64,000 nt of DNA, taken from positions 9,801,001-9,865,000 of the forward strand of contig OX419758.1 of NCBI GenBank assembly GCA_948567375.1. Reading direction: 5' to 3'. Under the pieces are notes generated by a model that was not told the DNA's origin, searched no databases, and saw only the letters and a list, made by a program, of their open reading frames with translations. The first letter of the stretch is position 1, and each line of letters opens with the position of its first letter. This DNA is from Lunularia cruciata (taxonomy: Eukaryota; Streptophyta; Marchantiopsida; Lunulariales; Lunulariaceae). The translations under genes and the position numbers were made by a program. Below are positions 47,700 through 59,208 of this stretch, one piece after another.

Positions 47700-48590
47700 T
47701 TGGAGCTCTATAATCCTCCTGACAATGACGTACCACAACTCCTTGATCTTGATGGGAAGATTAAGTTTCTGATCACAAGAAGTTCAACGCCTTACTAGTT
47801 TTCAATGAAACTTCAGATCTAGAGATTTGGTTAGCTCGGGCACGCTGCTATTTGCATTAGTTGATTCTGCATAAACTCTTCATATCAATAAAACAATCTA
47901 TGAATTCTCTTTTCTATTAACGAGAGGGACCTTAAAAGTAGCAAGGTGTCGGCTATGGGTCTATTGTCATTCTTGTTCGTGTATGGTTGGGACGAGGTTT
48001 CTCGACTTGCATCTCTGCGTTAAGTTAACGATTGTGGTTATAAATCCATACATTACATGCACCGGGGAAATTTTCCAGTCATAACGTACAGAAATTTATC
48101 TGGAGATTATGAATGCATTTCAAGACACGAAGGAGCTGGTTTTGGATTGTGCGAGTGTTCCATCTTCATTTTCTTCTTGGCAATCATAATCCATTTACAA
48201 CGTGAGAAGAAATCCATTAGCTTCACTCAGTTCAGACGAGCTCTAAGTACTGGAATGGAGAAAGTACTAGTGAACATATCTTTAGATTATAATCTACTGA
48301 TAATTGTGTCATATATTCAACTAAAAATCAATAGAAGGGAGTTATGTTTGCCCTCTGAATAAAATTGCTGAACTGCTTTCGGAATATTTGTTCAAATGAA
48401 GGATAATCAAAGCTATGTGACACCCGAGCATAATAAACAAGAAGTAGAATCAACTCCTACAGAATTATGGTTTCGTAGCCATTCTCATCACAATGAATTG
48501 ACTGTTTGAAATCGAAAAGGATATAGTACCAGGTTATATATAAAACATATTTATTGGCAGTTTTCTTTCGTGACTGATTATTCGTCTTCA
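47700..48590. other. No supported gene
   Basis: Sequence following copy 2. A 101-codon plus-strand frame (48057-48362) contains a hydrophobic stretch (SIFIFFLAIIIHL) but no recognisable domain. Nothing else is supported. Confidence 0.4.
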
Positions 48591-48596
48591 AAAAGT

Positions 48597-48830
48597 CCCG
48601 CAACCAAGCCCACAACTTGGAAGACAATATATAGAACACTGTTCGCAGCCACTGTGATCATGTTTCCTAGCACTATATATAATTTAAGAATAGGTGGGAG
48701 GCGAATTTGGACTGGATAACCACACTGGTTGTCGACCTCGGATGTGTAGCACTAGGAAGAGATCAGAGCCATGGCAATGGTTGCTGTGCCGAGCACCACA
48801 GTGACTGCTGCCATGAAACTGAAGAGACAC
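48597..48830 (-). pseudogene. Secreted-protein family copy 3, truncated pseudogene
   Basis: On the minus strand the sequence aligns with the main exon of copies 1 and 2 from FMAAVTVVLGTATIAMA (signal peptide) through YTSEVDNQCGYPVQIRLPPI to VFQVVGLVAGL near 48597. A stop interrupts the frame shortly after the signal peptide (near 48755), the start region is altered, and the 3' half (ECTLK through GCLVC) is missing. The upstream block, 48925-49130, is still homologous to that of copy 2. It is a dead copy. Confidence 0.8.
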
Positions 48831-48924
48831 CGGAATTGATCTTGTCGATTCGGAACTGGAGGTTATTTGAGGAATTTGAGGAAGTGATTCAAGGCTGCTG
48901 CTTCAACTGTAGGTTTCAATAGCC

Positions 48925-49135
48925 GTGGCAGTGTGCCTATCTATCATGAGAAGGATTTCTTATAGTTTGAATGCAGGGACACGTTGTTCAAGTTCGATCT
49001 TAAAAGTCAAACGCATGGAGACAATCAACTTGTACAGTATGTCAACGCAAGTCCAGCTCATTGTAGAAACAGCCGTGCATACGCACGTCTTTAGTCTTGA
49101 TCTCGTTGCTCTCGAGATGGAAATCTGAGACGGCG
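48925..49135 (-). promoter_or_regulatory. Promoter-homologous block upstream of copy 3
   Basis: Matches the copy 2 upstream block in inverted orientation. It contains catgatagataggcacac (minus strand, near 48950-48930) and TATAAGAA in the TATA position. Open frames in this block on either strand, which look alike between copies (for example KRMET-NLYS), are not genes; they reflect the duplicated DNA. Confidence 0.6.
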
Positions 49136-49482
49136 AGGTATTCACATTTCTTTCTCCGTCATAGGCATTATTGTGATGCAGATGTTAGTGCGTGCATAAG
49201 AGCCGGGAGTGGGACACCGAATAGACGATAATAATGTGCTTAGTGTCTCTGTCAGGTCTGAACTCGGTAGCAGATCAATATGTTGAATGGTGAATAAAAA
49301 TTCGTGGTCTACGCATCACTCCACATCGTATTGTTCAGGCTATGCATCCACATGCTATATATTTACGTCGTTATTTACATCGGTACTAGTACTTGGCCCT
49401 GCACTTAAGAGTCTCGTACCTTGTGTAATCCTTTGCTTCTCTTCGAATTCCAGGAGTCAAGCCACTAGCTAAACCTTAGTTA

Positions 49483-49851
49483 CTACATGGAGGAACTTGT
49501 ACCCGAATTCTGGAACTCATTGACCAATTTATCGTCGCGCACAGTGGTACTCGCATTTTCTGTCGATCCAAACTCTCTTCGTGTTTCTTCCGAACTAATT
49601 AGCACACCCAGAGATAAAATGCAACGATATTTCCTACAAACTACTTCAAATTCTGTTTTCAGAGCAGAAAGATTGATCTGCCTCGGGATCAGCCCCTGCG
49701 GCTGAACTGTCGAGTCGGTGTCGACTGACTCTGCTTTCAGTTCCTTCACTTCTATCTCCTTGAAAGGAGTTGAATAAAAAATAATACAATAGAGGGTGTC
49801 TATATCATCCATCCTTTTCTCTTGTATTTGTGTGAAGCTCGTATATTTCAC
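49483..49851 (-). CDS. Hypothetical open frame, 122 codons
   Basis: A hydrophilic frame starting MKYTSFTQIQEKRMDD and ending NSGTSSSM, without signal peptide, membrane helix or recognisable domain. The opposite strand has a shorter competing frame (49487-49705). The local GC content is that of the gene-bearing parts. It may be an exon of a longer gene, an isolated small protein or chance. Confidence 0.2.
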   Translation of the reverse strand: MKYTSFTQIQEKRMDDIDTLYCIIFYSTPFKEIEVKELKAESVDTDSTVQPQGLIPRQINLSALKTEFEVVCRKYRCILSLGVLISSEETRREFGSTENASTTVRDDKLVNEFQNSGTSSSM

Positions 49852-49859
49852 CGCATAGA

Positions 49860-50920
49860 TTTACTTCTGAAGAAGCATGCCAGATGGTGAATATAAAGTG
49901 TCATTTCCCATCCTACCCACCTCCATAGCCCTGCTTGACAAAGGGTGATTCTGACATGCAAAAGACTGCGAGGAGAGTTGGAAACAGCGAGCAATCATGA
50001 ACTAACGTTACCCACAAGTATACTGTACATATGGGAACGATAAGAAATGGCAGAATTATGTTTGTCTGCGATTCTGTTCGCTTATGTTTTACATGTGTTG
50101 CCCTATATGGACTTACACCTGGCACCATTCACGAACAACAACATGAGCCTCAAATCCCTACATTGCTCATGTGCATGAGAATTGCAAAATCTTCAAACTA
50201 AAGCGATCTCAGTTTAGTGAAAGAAAGATGCTAGAAATTCCATGGCAATGGCTTTTATCACTAGTGGATAAAGAAGGTGCGAGGAGGAGGAGCCTTCCTA
50301 CGCTTAGGATGAGCAGACTCTCTAGAGGGTGATTCTTCATAGTACAGTATGAGCGGCTCAAAATTGAGCGCACAGAAAGTTCTGTCTTTCGCTGCTCTTG
50401 GTTTGGGTGGAAAGAAGCTTCTAGCATCTTGCTCTTGAATTTGATTTCGTTGACACTGTGTATGTATGCCTGAGTGGGTTTCCTTGAAGGCTTAATCAGT
50501 GATACATGGTAAACATGCGCTGGAGCCAATCAGAATATTCGAAGCACTGGGCCTCGGCAAGAACTTCAGTTTCATATCATCGACCGAGATATCCATGGAC
50601 TAACAATCTCATCATGAGGCAAAATTTTAATTTTCTGATTTTTTGCTTAAAGCCAAAAAGGCAAAATAGTATACCCAGAAGGACTCGCGAGTAAGGAAGG
50701 GCATCAAGAGGTGCAATTGGGGAAATCGAGCACTAGGACCCCAGGGAAAAGGGCAAGAAGCAGAGGCAAAACTAAAACCCGTGCCAAAGTAGGGGAAAGA
50801 AATAAAGTATACTACAATTTATTGGATCCTTTGTATCATTTCTACGGTAGAGGTCCTAATTTATGAATCGTGAATGAATTTAGAGTATGGGATATTTATT
50901 GGATCCTTTGTAGACTATAC
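49860..50920. other. No supported gene
   Basis: A 106-codon minus-strand frame (50529-50209) is rich in Ser, Lys and Leu and shows no domain. No splice-consistent coding was found. Confidence 0.35.
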
Positions 50921-51030
50921 GGTAGGGGTCCTATGCTGATTAGCAGATTTTAGGGTTTTTTCCTATCTGTTTGGTAGAGGTCCTATGCTGATTAGTAGAT
51001 TTTAGAGTTTTTCTCTATCTGTTTGGTACG
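50921..51030. repeat. Tandem repeat, 52-bp unit, two copies plus partials
   Basis: Units begin ggta(g)gggtcctatgctgatt at 50921 and 50973, with a partial third start at 51024. A looser relative (ggtagaggtcctaatttatg) lies near 50845, with ttggatcctttgta shared at 50822 and 50899, so an older, larger repeat underlies the array. Confidence 0.85.
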
Positions 51031-51039
51031 ATGTCATCA

Positions 51040-53000
51040 CGTTTCAAACCGGTACCATCAGACGTTCTATTTGAGTAAACTTATGGGGGAAACCGTCGCA
51101 TTGGACTGAGAACTACTAAAGCTGAACAACTGAAATCGAACCCAATCTCATGAGAACATACGAGGAATTTCCCAAAGTTCAGACTGTATTAACCACATCA
51201 ACATGAAACATCTCGCACTGAAACTTAACGCCCATGGCATTCATAAATAAGTTTGTTACTTATTTGTTTCCTCATAGTAGATTGGCATTCCCAAAAGCAG
51301 CGGAGACTCCATTATGCCGTACCGGCTGGTGGATCATGCATAAACCTTCGAAAAACAGGAACCACAAAAGATTATCACGTTCTTCAACAGTAGAGTGATA
51401 TTCAATATGTTCAACAGTAGAGTGATATTTAACATATTTAAAGTTATCGCTTTCACAATTCGATATGAGGTCCTCGCTGATATGGAATCCGCATCTCTTC
51501 GGGTTCTATCTCTTGGCCCACACGTGCAACTGGAGCTGGTGGAAATTTCTTACGACCATAGGTTGATACGTGACAAACGTTAATTTCGAACTCTAGGCCG
51601 TCATGTTTGTGTATCCATAATGTAATTGTATCATGCCGAACCGTTCAAATATATACACTTTGTTGTTACAGATCCACTTTGTAGCAAACCACGTCTTTGG
51701 AGAAGCTCTCTACGCCGTATGGAATGAATGTCGGTTTTCTCTCTAGCTTTTTTCCTTATGTGACCTTTATATGTCGATCTCAAGCTCGACTCTTGATTGG
51801 TCACCGTAAGATCTAGAAACTCTTTATCTCTGAAGTCAACAATGACTATGAATTTCGTCTGCACTTCGAAAGAGCATTGACCAGTCTAACAAAAGCTGGT
51901 TCACAAAAGCATATGAAGAAACGATCATGTGAATTGTCCTAAAAACGATTGTCTAGATAGAAGAATATATCTGGAGACTGATGCTGACACATTCACAAAC
52001 GGCAGAAAAGAGATTTCACCTATAAAGTTATTTGCCGATCTGATAAACCCACGCCACTCTGTTGTCCAGGGTGCAAACACGTTATGATCCCTCCATCATT
52101 CACGATCGTTGCATGCGCTGATACATAATCAGGTTTTTCTGCAGCAGTATTCCAGCATTGCAGCATCGTTGAACATTTCGTCGTTGACTCCACTTCATTA
52201 GTCAGGTGGTGGCAGACTTCGACCGCCACCACCTGACTAGCATGTATCAAAAAGAATTCATGAAATCACGTGCACATTTGTCAATAGGTCACGATTCTTG
52301 TGCAAATATGACTTAAAGCGAAACAGTGATAAGGGATTGAAGCTCTGGTGCATATATCTTATCTGATCTATACGTATCTGAAGGCCGGCTTCCTACGTAG
52401 GCTGACCTCCACTTAACCCATGACTTCGATAACTTCGGGAGTGGTTATGTATATACAGTAGAAATGAACTGGAGCACATTGCTGTCATCAAATTCATCCT
52501 GTGGCCATGAAACAGACAGTGTCTTCATAGAATTTAAGCATGATCATCCTGATGATAAAAATCTCGACCACATACGGCCACGGGGAGAATCTTTTGAACT
52601 TGTGGCGGGTAGACTGCTCCAAACCAAAATTTTATCAGTGAAGCTTTCAATTTGTGTCCCATAACAAGTGGATACATCGATATCTAAGTCGCTTGTGTAC
52701 ATAATCTATAATTCTACTGTCATCACGCCTCTACTTTATTCTCTTGTAACCCACGAAACCCTTGGACTCACGGATGTATATAGTTGTACCAGACTTAGTA
52801 GATAGTGAATGTAAAGTAGGAATGCCAATCTATATATAGATCAAGATTCAGAAACCAAATTCCAGTAGATGTGCTGTATTTCGCAGCTATCGTAAGTTGT
52901 GTTGTTTATATAAAAAGTTCCTACTTCTTTGAGTAGTTCATTGAGTCATTCATTTTGACTCTTTGCGTACTTTTTGAGTGATTCAATGACTCTATTCAAA
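51040..53000. other. No recognised gene; higher-GC DNA with one strong hairpin
   Basis: Several short frames (62-77 codons; 51395-51583, 51864-51631, 52250-52020, 52464-52664) without recognisable domains or splice links. A short exact repeat, ttcaacagtagagtgatatt, occurs at 51383 and 51411. Confidence 0.35.
52199..52239. repeat. GC-rich hairpin, 15-bp perfect arms, 11-base loop
   Basis: TAGTCAGGTGGTGGC at 52199-52213 pairs perfectly with GCCACCACCTGACTA at 52225-52239 around the loop agacttcgacc. It would form a very stable stem in RNA. No U-run or A-run follows, so it is not a bacterial-type terminator. Confidence 0.9.
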
Positions 53001-54690
53001 GTAATTTTTGCGTTATTGATATCAAACATTCATACTTCTTTGACCTTCTTTGAGTTGGTCATTGAGTCATTTTACTCTTCGCCTGCTTCTTTGAGTTCTT
53101 CATTGACTGAATAAATTTGTTGCAATGTAGTAAACTTCTGAGTACAACTATTTGTTATAAATAATATTTTTATACGATAGTAAAGTCTACTGCAATCATC
53201 TTTTTCTGATTTCTTTTTAATTTCTCCGTTGTGAGAGATCTAATAGATTAAAAAATCTCTTCTAAAGTTGTAAACTGATGACATTTGGCCAAGTTCTACT
53301 CATCTGTTCAGTTACTTACTATATTTATTGGCCTAATAAAATTTAGTGATATATTTTAAATTCTCATAGATTGATATGCCAATATGATCTCCTTCATGTG
53401 TTCAACATGAATAGCTGAATAGCCCATGACGATGGATATTATCAAAACATAAATAAATAGGTGAAAGTAACTTGAGCTATCGAGGTGGAATTGAAAAAAA
53501 TAAAGAACTCTAATAAGCTATTTTTTCAATAGTAGGGACAAAGGATACAAAAAGGATGGAAGACTCGCCAAGTCATACAAGAATAACCAAAGAGGAAAAA
53601 TGAAGTTAAACACAATAGATCTTTTTACACGTTCAAAGTAATATTTACTAAAAATTCATGCGCAAAGGAAAGGACTCTAAAATTACAGTTTGCACGTCTT
53701 TAACGTAAAGGATATCAGCCATTTTTTTCTAGAAAGACAAAGCAATATCGTAAAGAATTGTAATAGTGAAATTTCTTCATATATATTTTATATTTAATCT
53801 CGGTTGATCTCGTATATATTGAATTTGAATTATATATAATATCAATAAAGAGAAAGCTCTCTCTTACAATTTTTAACTTTTCTTTTAGGTGATTAATTTT
53901 GTTATTTACATTTTTAACTTAGGAACTTTTACATATATTAAAATTTCATAGACTCCCATAATAGTTCAATTATTTGTGTTTTTGTAAAAATATAAAATTT
54001 AAGTGAAAATGATAATTATCCAACTCTTAAGGAGAGTAGACTTGTGTGAAAGCAGGCAAAAGTCACTCTAGCGGACAAAAGTGAAAATCCTATATCAATA
54101 GTGACATATTTGGACCTGAATTTTCCTATTAGGTTAGATTGCAATTGTACACAAGAACTCTCCCTATAGCTAACATGGAAAGCCTGTGCAAAGACGCTTC
54201 CAGCAAGATGAAATCACTCCATTGGACACTCAATCCTAAAGATATGAGCTCTTGAACTGCACGGAGCTAATTTCATTTGGGATCTTTGGATTAGGATCCT
54301 TCACAAAGAAGACTTCTTTGGTGGTTGGTCACTATCCTCACAGGGGAACTCTTGGTTGGGTGCCAACTACCCTTGGTGGTAGTTTTTATTTACGTATTGG
54401 GGGCCAAAGTGGTCGGGGCTGAAGGTCTTTAAGACCATCACCTTCGAACCTTGGCATACACAAGGATGAAGGTGAATAATACACAATTGAGAGGGTTATC
54501 TCTTAAAAATAAAAATATGCTTCTTTATCCCCTCACAAAAAAGTAAAAAATTAAACTTTCACTTTTGGGAAAAGGTGTGCAACACATTTTTATAGTTGTC
54601 AACACTATAAGGATGTATACATGATATGAGGATGTTGTGATAGCTCAGTGTTGATGAACATATAATATAATCAATAAGAATGAGGATGCC
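53000..54690. other. No gene seen; AT-rich DNA
   Basis: Between 52920 and 53110 imperfect copies of ttctttgagt(t)-ttcattgagtcatt alternate, an old degenerate tandem repeat. From 54.2 kb the sequence resembles non-coding LTR-element DNA. No coding frames. Confidence 0.45.
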
Positions 54691-54960
54691 ATTTGGAAAT
54701 AGCTAAAAGTGAAGTGAAACACTCCCTTGTCACCAAATCCCAGTTTGTTTATTGTCTCTTGTTTAACTTCTTGGGCAGAAACCACTCCCATAAGAGAGTA
54801 GTGTCATCCTCAGTGGCACAGTATATCAAAAAGAAAATCACAAAACTAATCACTTTCACAAAACTAATCACTCTAAAATCTAGTGGGGATTGCTACTGAA
54901 TTTAGAGTAAATATATCCAAGTCCAAGTGCCATTCCATTCCAAGATGCAATGCATGCAAA
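54690..54960 (+). mobile_element. LTR-like segment, copy 1
   Basis: Contains aaccactcccataagagagtagtgtcatcctcagtggca and then aaatcacaaaactaatcact twice in part. Bases 58090-58220 carry the related text aagcactcccacaagagtga, atccatagtggcatcc and a later aatcactaaaac. A weaker relative lies at 32320-32390 (aatactcccaaaagagtg). These look like dispersed LTR ends of one family. Confidence 0.45.
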
Positions 54961-56790
54961 TGTGTTCTACACTTCCCAAAAGGCAAAACTTGCAAGACTG
55001 AGCCAATAATGTTTCACCAAATCATCCCATTCTAGGTCTGCAATGATTATCCAAAACTTGGTAGCAAAGACACTCACTCATAGAACTCATTGCTTGGCCT
55101 TGGCATAGAACTCAATGCATCTTGCTGTGGTTTGGGCTTGGCATAGAGCCCTTTCCATATGCTAGATCACATGTTCTTAGTCATTGAGTCATTGAGTTCC
55201 AATCACATGTTTGGAGGCCATGGGCATCAAGGAAAGGTTAGAACCATTTCAAGACTATACCTATAAGTAAGGTAACAAGCAACACAACTTTTAGTTCTCC
55301 ACTTACATAATGGTGTGGTTGTAGTTGCCACACTAGCTTGAGTTAATCAATAAACACTCAAAGTTCATGCTGATTACCATTTAATGGGTCATGTAAGCAG
55401 ACATAAGATTCCAATCATGGTGATCACTCAAGCTTGGGTGTATTTTGATACATTACTTAGAGAGCTGCAATGGCAGCATTTTCTTGTTGTAGTTGTTAGG
55501 TCAGCAACTAGATCTGGGATGATCTAAGGCATGTTGTCCTAGACATGGCACTATATGCAGTATCAAGGTTAAAAGCTTCTTAATATAATATAAGGGGCAA
55601 GTTCAAGCAAGGGAACAAGAAGATAGAAATTTTCTGCTAAGAATATTGAGTGTGTCAACAAGTTATATATCAAGAAATGCTTTGAAGTGGTGTCTGAAAA
55701 TGCTTAAATACCCAATGCAGGGATTTAAAAGTGGTTTTGGAGATGCATAAATACCCGATGGAAAGCTTGGGAATGTTCTAACAGGCCATGCACCAATGAC
55801 ATGGAAGAATATTTTTCCTAAGCAATTTTTAGCTATATATAGCCTATATTGAACCAGGTCCTAGCAATCAAATAAGTTGAGCATTGCAGTGCATCTCAAG
55901 AGTAGATCATCAATTTCTCTTTTGACTTGTTGTTACAAATTTTGTATGTATTTGTATTATGGATTTGTCTTAATGCATACTACTATTTTGGAACATGTTT
56001 TTCCATTAGGTTATTATGGATTTGTCAATGAGTAGTTGACATGATTAATGTCTAGTTCTACCCCAGATTGTGCAATTTTCTTCTCCGACCAAGTGAAGAA
56101 AGAGAGAAAAAATCATCTACAAATATAATAAATTTTTTTATAATTCATTGTCCAAGTGAAAATTTAATAGTCAAACAATAAATGGCAAATTTATGGTTTA
56201 AGTTAATATTTTCCTATTGTTGGCTGTCTTTTATTGCATGTGATAGAATAATATTTACACTGAATTGAAAAATAAAAGTATTTGAAAATAACAAAATCAT
56301 CTCTAAAATCATAGAAGTTGATCACTTGTTTTTTTAGTGTCAAATATTCACCTGAAGAATGAAGCACAAATGGAGAAAAATGGTACCATACTTGCTTATA
56401 ATTCCAAATTTCATTCTCCTCTTGGTCTCAGAAAATTTTGATGGAGTTTATCCATGAGTATTTTGTAGTCAATTATCTCTCCATGAATCTCTTTATAGCA
56501 AGGGAGAAGCTTCTCCATCATCTCCAAAATTGATTCCACTCAATGGATAACTAGTCAAGAGAGAGGTACCATTTCCATTTGCTACACCTCCCATCTACCT
56601 GCTGCATTTTCTTCTATATGCCCTTCTTGTGTTGAAGGCTCACCATAGTCCTTCTGAATCTTGACAAAGAGCATTGGTTTTTGGCCTCCCTCACTTTTTC
56701 TTCCACATTTACTAGGTCTTTAGCCGTAGACATATCTTTGTCTTTATAATTGTCCTTGTAATGTACTGACCTTTTGGGCTTGAGTGCTTC
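54960..56790. other. No gene seen; AT-rich repeat-derived DNA
   Basis: No supported frame on either strand and no recognisable domain. Short direct repeats only, for example cttggcatagaactc-type words near 55090-55150. Confidence 0.45.
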
Positions 56791-56793
56791 TTT

Positions 56794-57056
56794 GGCCTAT
56801 AAGGTCTTGCTTTGTTGTTGTGCTCTCCTTCTTTGAGTTATGTACACAATGGCCCTACTTCACCATTGTGTTCTTCTTTGGCCTATAAGGTCTTGCTTTG
56901 TTGTTGTGCTCTCCTTCTTTGAGTTATGTGCACAATGGCCCTACTTCACCATTGTGTTCTTCTTTGGCCTATAAGGTCTTGCTTTGTTGTTGTGCTCTCC
57001 TTCTTTGAGTTATGTGCACAATGGCCCTACTTCACCATTGTGTTCTTCTTTGGCCT
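56794..57056. repeat. Tandem repeat, 86-bp unit, three copies
   Basis: Units start ggcctataaggtcttgcttt at 56794, 56880 and 56966, with a partial fourth at 57052. Copies are almost identical (one change at ttatgtacacaa versus ttatgtgcacaa), so the expansion is recent. The unit length is not divisible by three, so the plus-strand frames crossing it (56926-57135, 57012-57413) are artefacts. Confidence 0.95.
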
Positions 57057-57169
57057 AAAGATTCTCCTTCTAGGATGGATTGTACTTCTTTTTCATCCTT
57101 CCCTTTCCCATCCAAAGATAGGATTATTCAAGTGAAGGAGTCCTCATGGGCAGAGCAGACACTCTTGCA

Positions 57170-57556
57170 TCATAGGTCCCTTGCATCCTCCTTAGTGGTA
57201 GAATCTTCAGTAACATCAATCTTCTTTGCCTTCTTGGCCTTTTCCTTTTGCTTGGCAGGTACCATCTTCCTCTTCTTTTTAAAGCCCAAGGTATTGTTAG
57301 TTTCCTCCATAGGAAAAAACCTCCTCATGCTTTCAAATTCTGCATTGTCTAACTTGTATTTCTTGTTCATTGCCTTTGCATCCAGATGGGTGGAGAAGTA
57401 CCATTCAGGGTGATAATGAGTTGGGGAATTCTTCCTCTCCTCTTGAGTCAAAATCTTCATTCCCTTGTAGAAATGTATGACAAAGGGAGTTAGGTAGGTT
57501 ACTTCTCCATTCTGTTTCATGTTTCCACAAAGTTCTTGGACCCATTTGTAGAACAT
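57170..57556 (-). pseudogene. Family X gag-like fragment, 128 codons open
   Basis: The frame contains YLTPFVIHFYKGMKILTQEE, then YHPEWYFSTHLDAKAMNKKY, and a Lys-rich tail KKKRK-----KQKEKAKKAKK. The first part matches the broken plus-strand frames at 5590-5780. It is open here but lacks both ends. The basic tail suggests nucleic-acid binding. I cannot name the family; its repetition and surroundings mark it as mobile-element protein. Confidence 0.5.
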
Positions 57557-58079
57557 CTAAGCCTTCATTCCCTTGTAGAAATGTATGACAAAGTGAGCTA
57601 GGTAGGTTACTCCTCCATCCTGTTCATGTTTCCAAATAGTTCTTGGACTCATTTGTAGAACATCTAAGCCTATTTCACCAGCCTTCCTTTGTTTAAGCAC
57701 TAAAAAAAAAAATTTGGTTTTTTTTCAAGTAAGCAGTCTGCTTTGAATTGAAAATTTTCATAATCTCCCTTTTATAGCTCTTCAAGCAGAATCATTGAAG
57801 CCTTCCACCTGCCATCTGTTTTCTGTCTTCTTATCTTAGAATGAGGCCTTTGTTATTGCCTCCATACTTGCATCTAGGCTAGTCCATTTGAGCATCTAGT
57901 GTCATTGCCTCTAGGGGGACCAAGGACATCACCCCAATTCTCCTTTGCCCAAGCAAAGATGTCTTGTGACAACCTAGTATCAATGTGTTAATGATATACA
58001 CTATAAGAACAGTTCCTTCCCAAGAGGACAGGGGTTGGAGCTGACTTGAAATAAAGATCAAGTGTCACAATGTCACTAG

Positions 58080-58360
58080 TTGTCTATTCTTGCCTATACT
58101 AGCCTCTTGCAATAAAAGCACTCCCACAAGAGTGAAGGGATATCCATAGTGGCATCCTACACAAAAGAGAAATTAATAATCACTAAAACAAAAGATATAA
58201 TCTAAAAACCCCTTGATAGTGGTGATACACTACATTAGAAAGGCCTGTTCCTCCTGAAGAGCCTCTTTTACCTCAGTGGCTAGTCCTTCCCATAGGTATA
58301 TTTCACCCCAAAGGTCAGTTTTCAAGCCAAAGGTTCTTTCACTTTGAAACCACCACTGAT
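58080..58360 (+). mobile_element. LTR-like segment A (plus strand)
   Basis: Segment 58200-58350 (aaaccccttgatagtggtg, then cctcctgaagagcc and caccccaaaggtcagtttt) is matched by the reverse complement of 61770-61610. It precedes a family X body at 59.2-60.7 kb and could be the end of a 5' LTR. Confidence 0.5.
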
Positions 58361-58399
58361 CGAGTGCATCTCTTTCTATAAAATACTATGACATTGCAC

Positions 58400-59200
58400 C
58401 TTTTTTTGCAATACATTTTTTAGTTGTTTTATAGATTCTAGCTAGGAAAAGTATAGGAATGGTTATTTGGTAAACAAACAAGAGAAAATGGTCAACCAAG
58501 ACAACCTTTGGCAAGGGGGCCCTTCACAATGGAAGGTCTTTGCACTATAAGCAGACCTTTGTCTGGGGAAGACCTCTGTCCAGAAATATCATTTGCCTTG
58601 GGAGACCCTCAGCTTGAAGCAACACACATGAAGATGGTGCCAACAGATCAAGAAATACAATGTTGACCATTGAATTGGGCTTCTCACTCACATGTGCAAG
58701 TAGTGACGGCTCACCAAAGGGCACACTTACCAAAAGGTGTGATTGTTGAACCAATTGGATAAATATCTTTTTGGAGCTTGGGATCTCTTTACTTTCTGCA
58801 GAATTCATCTTGGCCAGATCAGCCATGCTCCCTTCTCCCTTGCCAAGAAACCTTTGCTTGCACTTGTGCATTTTGAGAGAGAGAGCGATAGAGACTATGC
58901 AAAAGGAAGTAGAAAGTGTAAAAAAAGCAAGAAAGGATGGGAGGATAGAAAGGAAACGAAATAGCTACCCCATTTGTGCCATGAAAGATGCACACAGCTC
59001 AAGAACTCATAATTAAGTCCCTTGGACTAGTCAAGTGAAGATTGTATTGTAGACAAGATTTTGTTTGCAACAAGAAGCTCAAATTCTTGTTGTGGAATTG
59101 GGAATGGAGTGATCATGCTCTTCACATGAAATTCATAAATAACAGGGACCCTGATTTGATCATTCTCAGAGGGAATCTTTTGCTTGGACAAAAGAGCATT
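58400..59200. other. Internal non-coding part of a family X element
   Basis: Between LTR-like segment A and the gag-like remnant. Several short frames on both strands (58545-58964) have no domain. Bases 59020-59150 resemble 5080-5170 (a caagaagctcaaattcttg-like word, then ttgggaatggagtgat), extending the match between family X copies. Confidence 0.4.
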
Positions 59201-59208
59201 GGTGGAAA

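Noticed and set aside
52199-52239. Reading the GC-rich hairpin as a rho-independent terminator
   Set aside because: No T run follows and the window is plant nuclear DNA; kept only as a structural repeat.
56926-57413. Plus-strand frames with a repeated hydrophobic peptide
   Set aside because: They cross the 86-bp tandem array and then the complement of the minus-strand family X fragment.
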